From Leishmania infantum JPCM5 (Eukaryota > Euglenozoa > Kinetoplastea > Trypanosomatida > Trypanosomatidae): a stretch of 64,000 nt of DNA. The translations under genes and the position numbers were made by a program. The notes under the pieces are model-generated. The model was given only the letters and a program-made list of their open reading frames with translations, searched no databases and was not told where the DNA came from. Positions 46,827 to 54,575 of the stretch are shown piece by piece. Where the stretch lies: contig NC_009408.2 in NCBI RefSeq assembly GCF_000002875.2, positions 348,501 through 412,500 of the forward strand, in the 5' to 3' direction. The first letter of the stretch is position 1. Each line of letters starts with the position of its first letter.

Positions 46827-49800
46827 ATGAACATCTTTCGCGGTATTCAGCACTACTTCTCCGGCGGCGGCGGGGATCTGAAGCAGCTGCTGGACACACG
46901 CGTCTACGTGTGGAACATCCCTGCCGGTAGCACGACGCTGACAGATCGGAACCTGCGCGTAGGTCGCTCGACGACGCGCTCCATCGAGTCCACCTGCAGC
47001 TACCTCGATAATGCGGAGACGAATCGCTACATTGTCTTCAACTTCTCGCCGCTCATGATGGAGCTGGTGGAGGGGTGCCGTTGCGGGCAGGTGCTGGACT
47101 TCTCGAAGCAGTCCGTGGAAAACTACGGCCTGCTCATGGAGGTGTGCTTCACAATTCGCAAGTGGGTGTACGCTGGCGACACAGGCGGCAGGTCACCCGT
47201 GGCGCCGTCCGCGCCGTCGCCGATCGGTGGTGCAGTGTCGTCGAGCCGGCACACGCACACGCACTGTGCTGTCCTGGCCTTCCTCGAGGAGTCGCCAGCA
47301 GTGGCACATCCGAATTACGCGGCGATGATTGGGTCGTGCTACCTCATCTTCTCCGGCTTCCCCACGTACACAGGTAGCGGCACGCTCGACTTTGTGGAGA
47401 GAGAGCTCGGCATCCCCCGCAGCGTCTACCATGCGCCGTCACAGGAGAGCTACATCAACTACTTCCAGCTGCTCTTCGAGATCCCGGTGCTGCCCAACCC
47501 GAAGCGGCTCACTCTGACACGCGTCTCGTTGCACAACTTGAGCTCGCTATCGAAGAGCAAGCTTGGCCTGCAGCTGGACAGCGCAGACGGCAAGGCACCG
47601 CGGCTCTTCAGCGACCCGAAAGCCTGGCGTCGTGGCGACCCCTCCACGCTAGAGGTGTACCTGGACCTGAACGAGAGCGTGCTCGGTGACTTTGTTCTCA
47701 ACGTGTTCCTGTACGATGTACAGCCAATTCACAGCGACAGCGGCGGCGTGATGGCGGGGTCTTCCCCCTCCGTAGGTAGCAGCGGCCTCGTCGGTGGCGT
47801 CCTGCCGTCGTCAATGGACGGCTTTCAGGCTCTGTCAGCGGCGTCACACGAGAAGGCCCTTGTTGGCCTAGGAGGTGCCGCATCGCTGCCGACAACACGG
47901 TTTATCACGGGTACCTCGAAGGAGAAGAAGCTCGTGCAGAAGGGGCGGCTGCTGCGCCTCGCCTTCAGCACTATCTTCATCCACCAGGCGACGCATCGCG
48001 TACGCGTACGGGACATGGACTACGCGGCTGCGAACGCATTGCCAGACGACTTCTATGCACAGCTGCACTTCAGCGAGTGCGCTCCAGCCGACGCGGACGA
48101 GGACTACGTGAGGCAGATTACCCAACGCGTAGAGCAGTCGCCGCAGCGCCAGATCATGCTCTCCCGGCCCGACCCCCGCGACCTCCTCGCATCCGCTGGC
48201 GCCGGTGGTGGCTACCGATCCTCTAGCCGGTACGCCGCTGTTGAGGAGTGCCGAGGAGGCGTGTACTACCGCAGTGACGGGACCAGGTGTGGCGGCGGTG
48301 CGAGCATGGACCCGCGCGTCCGCCAAGAGCGGTCGCTGCCGCTGACCGGAGCCACCATGCTGTACCTCCCCACCCCCTTGCACATGGAGAGCGAAGATGA
48401 GCGGCTCTTTGACAATGAGGACGACGTCGCGGAGTCTGAGCCGACGCTGGTCCGGGTGGAGCCGCGGCAAGGCACCGCCGCTCGGCCTCGCCAGCCCACA
48501 CCAGAGCGCATGTACGGCGGTGGGTACCCAGTTACATCTACCCCGGCTGCGGACATGCAGGAAGCATCGCCGGCACCTTCCTCATATGCGGCAGCGCCAC
48601 CACCACACCCGCCGCCGTCGCTTCCGCCCCCACCGCCACCACCGGCGAAAGGCATTCCGTTGACGCATCTGGACCCCTCCATGATCACCGCAGGAAACTC
48701 GCCACCACCGCGCGCGCCACCGCCGCCGGGGGGGTTGCCCCCACCGACGCCACCCTCCAAACTCCCCCCTCCGAGGCCGCCGCCGGCGCCCCCCGCTGGT
48801 CTCCCCCCCACCGCGCCCTCGGCTGGGGTGCCGCCACCACCGCCACCGCCAGGACCACTGAACAGCAATGCACCGCCACCCCCGCCTCCGCCGCCCGGCC
48901 TCCCGGGCAGTGCAGCGGCTGCTGCGAAGCCGAAGCCACAGTACACCGGGCCGCGACTCAAGACGTTCTTCTGGAAGAAGATTCCCAAGCCGAGCGGCAT
49001 CTGGGCTGCGTCGGACACCGACGACGTGCACCGCGCTGTGATCGACGATTCCTTCATGCTCGAACTCTTCAAGGTGAAGGCCGTCGCGCAGCCGAGCGCG
49101 GCCGAGGCAGCGGCGAAGAAGTCGGAGCAGGAGCGGCGCAGCCGGTTGTGCAGCAACGTGTTCACGGGCCAACGGTTGCAGAACATGGGCATCGCCCTCA
49201 AGCGCGTACAGGTGCCGGTAGAAGTCCTGTGTAAAGCCCTCATCACGTGCGACAGCGCCGTTCTGCCGCCAGAGCGGCGGGAGACGCTGACGGCGGCGCT
49301 GCCCACCACCGAGGACGTGACGGCGCTCACGGCTGAGAAGCAGGCGGGACGGGCGGTTTGGACGGACGTGGAGACGTACCTCTACACAGCCGCGACGACT
49401 GTGAAGGATGTGCGAGAGCGGCTGCAGCTCTGGACGGCTGCCGAGGAGCTCGAGGACACCGTCCAGTCCATCTCGAGCCTGCTAAGCTCCGTCGACGCGG
49501 CCGTGTGCGCCATCACGCGTCGCAACGGCCGCTTTGCCCGCATGATGCGCATAATCCTGGCGTTTGGAAACTACCTGAACCGTGGCACCCCACACGCCGA
49601 CGCCGAAGGGTTCCGCCTGGAGAGCCTCAGCCAGCTCAACTTCGTGAAGAGCTCAGACGGGAAGACGACAGTGCTGATGGCGCTTGTCGTGTCCCTCATG
49701 GACAGCGGCCGGGGTAGGAGCGAGCGACGAGGAGGAGGAGGAGGCGCCACGGGCGCACCCGGCGCCGACAGTGATGCTGATGACGTTCGCGACGTTCTGC

Positions 49801-50378
49801 GCTTTGTGGAGGATGTCAGCTGTGTTCGCGCCGTGGCGAGCAGCCCGCTGCAGGACATGGGGCAACAGGTGTCGCAGCTGAACTTCACGCTGCAGCGCAT
49901 GCGGCGTGTCGTGGAGGAGGCCAAGGACACGAAAGCCTGGTATGAAAAGCGACTCCCATCCGTGAAGGCAGAGGAGTTGCTGGATGCCTTGCCGGGGCTG
50001 CTCACAGAAGCCGTGGACCGCTACTTGGCCACGGTGGGGCAGATCGCCTTGCGATACCAGCAGCTGCGCGATGACGTGTCGGCCATGATGGCCACCTACG
50101 GCGAGGACCCCAACGCAGACGAGACCGTCATTTGGGGCTACGTGCTACAGTTCAGCAAGGACGTGCAGCGGTGTGTAGACACGGTGACAGCAGCCCACCT
50201 GACGAAGCGACGACTCATGGGTATGCCGGAAGCGACGGAGCAGACGCAGAGCGGGGTCAAAGCAGACGCCGCTGTGCCACCATCCCCCAGCGGCGGCGTA
50301 CCGTCGCCAGAGCCGCAAGGCGGGGTGCGGCAAACGCGGCTGCCGAAGCTCGTCGATGACGACGACAGCGATGACTAG
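46827..50378 (+). CDS. Formin with PTEN-like (catalytically dead) and C2-like N-terminus
   Basis: 1183 residues. The N-terminal ~230 residues follow a PTEN-type phosphatase fold (RYIVFNFSPLMMELV; SQESYINYFQLLFEIP; LPNPKRLTLTRVSLHNL). The phosphatase P-loop should read HCxxGxGRxG, but the aligned segment (about 141-175) has no Cys-x5-Arg. A C2-like beta-rich region follows (about 225-420). FH1 is a proline-rich zone at about 590-700. FH2 starts near 708 (RLKTFFWKKIPKPSGIW) and ends about 1130, with FARMMRIILAFGNYLNRGT marking its conserved centre. The tail is acidic (DDDDSDD). Formins nucleate and elongate unbranched actin filaments. The PTEN-C2 arrangement is that of plant class II formins, which it uses for membrane lipid binding rather than catalysis. 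Confidence 0.92.
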   Translation: MNIFRGIQHYFSGGGGDLKQLLDTRVYVWNIPAGSTTLTDRNLRVGRSTTRSIESTCSYLDNAETNRYIVFNFSPLMMELVEGCRCGQVLDFSKQSVENYGLLMEVCFTIRKWVYAGDTGGRSPVAPSAPSPIGGAVSSSRHTHTHCAVLAFLEESPAVAHPNYAAMIGSCYLIFSGFPTYTGSGTLDFVERELGIPRSVYHAPSQESYINYFQLLFEIPVLPNPKRLTLTRVSLHNLSSLSKSKLGLQLDSADGKAPRLFSDPKAWRRGDPSTLEVYLDLNESVLGDFVLNVFLYDVQPIHSDSGGVMAGSSPSVGSSGLVGGVLPSSMDGFQALSAASHEKALVGLGGAASLPTTRFITGTSKEKKLVQKGRLLRLAFSTIFIHQATHRVRVRDMDYAAANALPDDFYAQLHFSECAPADADEDYVRQITQRVEQSPQRQIMLSRPDPRDLLASAGAGGGYRSSSRYAAVEECRGGVYYRSDGTRCGGGASMDPRVRQERSLPLTGATMLYLPTPLHMESEDERLFDNEDDVAESEPTLVRVEPRQGTAARPRQPTPERMYGGGYPVTSTPAADMQEASPAPSSYAAAPPPHPPPSLPPPPPPPAKGIPLTHLDPSMITAGNSPPPRAPPPPGGLPPPTPPSKLPPPRPPPAPPAGLPPTAPSAGVPPPPPPPGPLNSNAPPPPPPPPGLPGSAAAAAKPKPQYTGPRLKTFFWKKIPKPSGIWAASDTDDVHRAVIDDSFMLELFKVKAVAQPSAAEAAAKKSEQERRSRLCSNVFTGQRLQNMGIALKRVQVPVEVLCKALITCDSAVLPPERRETLTAALPTTEDVTALTAEKQAGRAVWTDVETYLYTAATTVKDVRERLQLWTAAEELEDTVQSISSLLSSVDAAVCAITRRNGRFARMMRIILAFGNYLNRGTPHADAEGFRLESLSQLNFVKSSDGKTTVLMALVVSLMDSGRGRSERRGGGGGATGAPGADSDADDVRDVLRFVEDVSCVRAVASSPLQDMGQQVSQLNFTLQRMRRVVEEAKDTKAWYEKRLPSVKAEELLDALPGLLTEAVDRYLATVGQIALRYQQLRDDVSAMMATYGEDPNADETVIWGYVLQFSKDVQRCVDTVTAAHLTKRRLMGMPEATEQTQSGVKADAAVPPSPSGGVPSPEPQGGVRQTRLPKLVDDDDSDD

Positions 50379-50895
50379 GGCGGCCGGCTGCGTGAGAGGT
50401 GGCGAGTGCACACACGCACGCCCACAGAGAGAGAGGATCGAACAACTTGAATGCGCAGCAATGCGGCCCAACGCATGAGGAAGCGAGGAAAACGACCAAA
50501 GAAGAAGCGGAAAGGCGCGTAGTTGAGTGCGACCCATCAACAGGCACACATACACACACACACACGCATGCACGCACAGCCACGCCACATGGCACAAGCG
50601 AACCCTTTCCTCTCTACATGGTGTGCGGCACTGCTCGTCCTCACCTCTCTCCTTCCCTTCCTTCCCCTCTCCGTCTCCGTCACTTGAGGGTTCTTCGTGG
50701 AATCTACTGTTCCTGGTTTTTTCCCGTGTACGCCTTGCACTCGGACTGTTGCACGCCGCGGGTGCGCTCATCTGTGAGCAGCCTCGACTTGCGGCCCTGC
50801 ACACCGTCTCAGGTGGAACACACGCGTGCATGCATGCTCACGTGCGTGTGCGCAGCACTACTCTGCTCTCTGTACTCTCCATTTCTTCATGCATC
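50379..50895 (+). other. Intergenic spacer
   Basis: No gene is seen. CA-rich runs lie at 50405-50420 and 50539-50578. A pyrimidine tract (50641-50683) is followed by AG at 50687-50688, a likely acceptor. A second pyrimidine stretch (50862-50890) lies close to the next ATG but contains no following AG before it. Confidence 0.55.
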
Positions 50896-51606
50896 ATGCC
50901 ACCTCGTGCGGCGCGTAGCTCGAATACAAACTCGGTGAGTGTGGCCGTCAAGAGACACCTGTGCAACGCTGCCGCCTCACCGGTGGCCGCCGCCAGTAAT
51001 GGTCGAAGAGCGAGGGCAACCATCGTGGAAATGCCTGCATTGGAGGCTGACGCCGCCGCTTCAAACCAGTCCTCGTCACGAGTGTCGCGGCGTCGGCGCG
51101 ATGTGGTTCCGCAGGAGACCCCGGAATGGCAACGGATGGCGTTAAAGACCGCCGCCGCCGCGGCATCCCGGAAGTCCCGCGCCAGCGCTGCGAAGAAGAC
51201 GAAGCCGAATGGACGGCGAAGGGGCCCCCCAAAGGGGAGGGCCAAGTCGGACGAAGATGAAGACGAGGCGGCACCCGCTGCCGAGTTATCGTCGCAGAGG
51301 GGGGAGGAGGACGCGGACCACTCCGCCTCGCACGCTGAAATCAACGCGAGCAGCAGTATCAGCAGCAAGCGTGCCAGGCCTCACCGCGGCAAGGCCGAGA
51401 AAGCGGCAGGGACGCCAGCGCCGAAGCGAGGGCAACGCGTCCCCGTCGCGGAGCTGGTGTGCCCACGCTGCAGGCTACGCATGGACCACTGGCCCTTCTG
51501 CGGACTGTCAGGTGACGCGCATGTGCTGCGGGCACCGCCATCAGCCGCCAGGGAAGAGGACGAGGCGCGACCGAAGGAGGCAGCCGCAGCGGCCGCAGCA
51601 CACTAG
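50896..51606 (+). CDS. Small basic hypothetical protein with C-terminal Cys motif
   Basis: 236 residues from the ATG at 50896. The protein is highly basic and low complexity: Ala/Ser/Arg-rich N-terminus, then a Lys/Arg/Gly/Pro segment (about 108-118) resembling a degenerate AT-hook, an acidic patch (about 120-130) and more Lys/Arg. A compact C-terminal motif (about 190-210) reads LVCPRCRLRMDHWPFCGL, with Cys spaced C-x2-C-x8-C. This could bind one zinc ion with a further ligand. I do not recognise a family. Composition suggests a nuclear nucleic-acid-binding protein. The start is uncertain because the strong acceptor is about 200 nt upstream. Confidence 0.7.
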   Translation: MPPRAARSSNTNSVSVAVKRHLCNAAASPVAAASNGRRARATIVEMPALEADAAASNQSSSRVSRRRRDVVPQETPEWQRMALKTAAAAASRKSRASAAKKTKPNGRRRGPPKGRAKSDEDEDEAAPAAELSSQRGEEDADHSASHAEINASSSISSKRARPHRGKAEKAAGTPAPKRGQRVPVAELVCPRCRLRMDHWPFCGLSGDAHVLRAPPSAAREEDEARPKEAAAAAAAH

Positions 51607-53035
51607 GCCGTCGACGAGCGGCGACTGCCATCAGGAAGGAAAAGACTCGAAAAGTAATGCGGGCACTCTGCGAAAATGTGTAAGGGTGTCGTTTGCGTGT
51701 TCGCGCGTGCGTCTGCATGTGTTCCTTGACGCTCATCGCCGCGCATCACAGCACTTGTGACGACGCTCTTTCGGAGTGCGGCTGCTCCCTTGCAGCCTCC
51801 CATCCACCAACGGTCACCACTGTTCTCATTGCATAGATAGATGCCCACGCATCCCCTTGGTCGGCATTGTTCTCTATCGTGCTGCCCAACTCTTCTCCAG
51901 CGCTTGAGGGGGAAGGGCGCGGGAGTGTCTCCTCCATCCACTCCGGATGTATCCCTATCGCCCATCCCCACGACTGCTGCATCGGTTCCATTTCTTAGGT
52001 GCCGCCTGTGCGCAGTACAGCGCCACCCCCTCCATCCCGCCCTCAGTTGCTTGCTCTCTTCCTCTCTGCGTGTGTTTGTTCGTCGATCTCCTTATAACTC
52101 CGTTGGCACTCTTCGAAAGACAGCACAAGCAACAGGGAGCCTTCCGGTGCACAAGGAAGCCGTGGGGTTGCGAGAGGCCACGGCATTGCTGCCCGCCTCC
52201 CCTCCCACTCCCTCATTGCTTGCTCACGAGCTGCATCTGCTGCGATGACGCTGGAGCACATGGCCTTTGTCTGCCCATGCGCGGATGTGGTTGTTCTTCC
52301 CCCGGCACCTCCGCCTGTTATTCATTCGCTTCTGGCCATCTCTCCTTTCTTTTTTCTTCTGGTACACTACGTATGCGTGGCGTTTTTGGTGCGCACCCTC
52401 CCACCACCTCCTCCTCCCCCCTCCGACGATGCACTGCTGTCACGGCACGTGCCCTGCGACCGACAATGTGCCACACGCGCACTGAAGTTGCGTGTCCTTA
52501 CGCAGAGCAGAGAGCTACACCAACAGCCCTGCACTGCACTGCACTGTATGCATGTGTGTGTGTGTGTGTGTTCATCTGCCTCACAACGAAACCTCACTTT
52601 TCTCTGCTGCGGTTGCTGCACTGCTTCTCATTCCTCTTCGCCGCTGTTGTCGGCGCTGCATCCGTCGTTGTCCTCCACGTGGAGGCGGTAGCTGCAGGCC
52701 AACGCGGCGGAGCGGCCAACTTGGCGTGTGTGCACTCGCGTGAAGAGCGATCAAAGGGCGCCTTTGCGGGTGCTGAAGCCGATTCGCCTGCCTCGTAGAA
52801 GCACTCGGGAGGGCGGCATCGGTCACCATCACCACCATCGCGCAAGCGGACAATAGCCTAGCCTGCGTGGACGATCAACACGCATCAGATCGGTACACAA
52901 GCAGCGCTGCCGCTTGCGTTGGAGTTTACGGCTGTTGCTGCTTCACGGCATCCTCGCTCAGCTCCCCATCCCCCCCCCTCGTGCTTCTCTTCTCAGTTTC
53001 TTCTCTGTCTGACGCCAGCGGGACTCTGTGATGCA
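51607..53035 (+). other. Long intergenic spacer
   Basis: No supported gene. An ATG-initiated open frame at 51947-52798 exists but looks fortuitous. A TG repeat lies at 52553-52571 and an eight- or nine-base C-run at about 52970-52978. A strong pyrimidine tract ends at AG 52995-52996, the likely acceptor 40 nt before the next gene. The ATG at 53031 opens a 19-codon out-of-frame uORF. Confidence 0.55.
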
Positions 53036-53800
53036 ATGGAACGTCGGCGTGAAGCCATGGCCCATAGCCGCGTTGAAGCGACCGTGACTGCTGTGGTGGG
53101 CGAGATGATCGCCAACGCCACGAGCACGTCTGCCCCCAGCTCCACTAAGGCCTCTGCTCCCTCAAGCTCACTTCAGCCAGAGGCTGAGAGGACGATAGAC
53201 TCCGCCATTCTCTGGCTAGTCACCGTCTTCTACTTTTCCGTGAGCGCTGCTGCCCTGGCGTACTTCGTTGCTCGCTGGCGGCAGCGTGTGTACGGGACCG
53301 ATCGCGTGCTCCTACGTGGTGGATCCGGGGCGGATGGTGGCGGCGCTGCTGCCCAGATGAGCGCTGCTAACGAGGGTCTCTTGGCCACCATTAGTGCTGT
53401 GATTGAGCGGGCGACAAGCATCACGGCGCTTGCCGGCGCGGCGTCGTGGCAGCGATCGGAGAACGCACGGCACCGCAGAGCCAGCCAGAGTCCTGGCGGT
53501 CGTCACCGCGGAGGGGGTGCGGCAGCCGGGGGCGGACGCAGTCGAAGCTGGTTGGGAGGACTCGCCCCCTTTCTGCCAGGGTCGCAAGCGCGCAGTGCAG
53601 CGGCGAAGCGGAACAAGCAGAAAAGTGATGATGTTCACATCGATAGCGAGGCGTTGCCCACCGTGTGGATCGATGGAGCTGGTGCAGGCGGAGCGATCCA
53701 TGGAGCCGCCATCGGCGGCAGCGCCGTCCCCTCCAGCAGCATTGGGCCGACCATGACAGCGCGCGATCAGCAACAGCAGCAGCAACGCGGAGAGATTTAG
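53036..53800 (+). CDS. Single-pass membrane protein, unknown function
   Basis: 254 residues from the ATG at 53036, which follows a strong splice acceptor at 52995-52996. One hydrophobic helix lies at about 56-78 (LWLVTVFYFSVSAAALAYF), followed by Arg residues. This suggests an N-out, C-in orientation. N27 in NATS is a possible glycosylation site on the outer side. There is no signal peptide. The C-terminal ~170 residues are Gly/Ser/Ala/Arg-rich and probably disordered and cytosolic, ending in a short Gln run. I do not recognise a family. A Met at residue 8 is an alternative start. Confidence 0.72.
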   Translation: MERRREAMAHSRVEATVTAVVGEMIANATSTSAPSSTKASAPSSSLQPEAERTIDSAILWLVTVFYFSVSAAALAYFVARWRQRVYGTDRVLLRGGSGADGGGAAAQMSAANEGLLATISAVIERATSITALAGAASWQRSENARHRRASQSPGGRHRGGGAAAGGGRSRSWLGGLAPFLPGSQARSAAAKRNKQKSDDVHIDSEALPTVWIDGAGAGGAIHGAAIGGSAVPSSSIGPTMTARDQQQQQQRGEI

Positions 53801-53958
53801 CGAGAGAGAGACGTACGCCTCTCCGCCTGGGCTGCTTGCCTGGCACACGCGCACAAACGCGCAGACCTCCCTTAGCTTTGGCTTATGCATCATGGAAGGA
53901 GGCAGCGCTGCATACCTCGTCCGATTCGACGGCGCGCCCACGTGTGGGGAAAGGGTAC

Positions 53959-53989
<31 letters not shown>

Positions 53990-54575
53990 GGAAGGTGTGT
54001 GCCCGGTTGAATGTGAAATCTGTGCGTGCCCCAAGCTGTCCCCCACGCCCCCGCATACACCTCACTCTGCTCTTCCCGCCTTGTTTTACTTGCACCGCTG
54101 CTGATGCGACTCTGAACGCGATGGCAGACGTGACTTCTTCAGTCCTCTCCTCTTCTCTGATTTCGCCGTCGCTCTTTGTGTGTGTGTGTGTATACGTGCG
54201 TGTGTGAGGTGCGTTGGCGTGCACGAGAAACGGAGAAGAGGCGCGCGTGAGGACCGGCGGGAGCCAGATGCCGGTGTGAAAGCGAGCGATAAAACTGGTG
54301 CTGCCGACTGCCGCGACGTGTGCACGCTGCCACGGTCAGCTGGCGCTCGCCTTCCCTTCTGTTTCTCTTTTCCCCATGGCGCGTGAGCGCTTGTCTTCGT
54401 CGTTGACACTCTGCGCTCTTGCCCGCCCTCCCCCTTTACTCGCACTGCTTTCCGTTTTGGGCCCCATCGGCCCTGCACACTGGACGTCGATTTCTTTCGA
54501 GGATCTAGCTGAACCGCCGACAGCATTCCTGCCCCGCGCCGCGCCGTGCCGAGCACACGCATACACAAGACCAGC
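53801..54575 (+). other. Intergenic spacer with two TG repeats
   Basis: No gene is seen. TG repeats lie at 53959-53986 and 54177-54190. A pyrimidine tract (about 54410-54458) and a further T/C-rich stretch lead to AG at 54500-54501, the likely acceptor 74 nt before the next ATG. Confidence 0.55.
53959..53986 (+). repeat. TG dinucleotide microsatellite
   Basis: A long uninterrupted TG repeat on the sense strand lies about 160 nt after the stop of the single-pass membrane protein gene, in its presumed 3' UTR. Confidence 0.9.

Noticed and set aside
48266..49330. 354-codon antisense frame rich in Gly across the formin FH1/FH2 region
   Set aside because: The Gly runs are the complement of the FH1 proline codons, so it is a shadow of formin.
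51947..52798. ATG-initiated + strand open frame of 283 codons in a spacer
   Set aside because: It has Cys/Val text from a TG repeat and pyrimidine-driven Ser/Pro/Leu composition, with no recognisable domain. It overlaps the probable acceptor region of the next gene.
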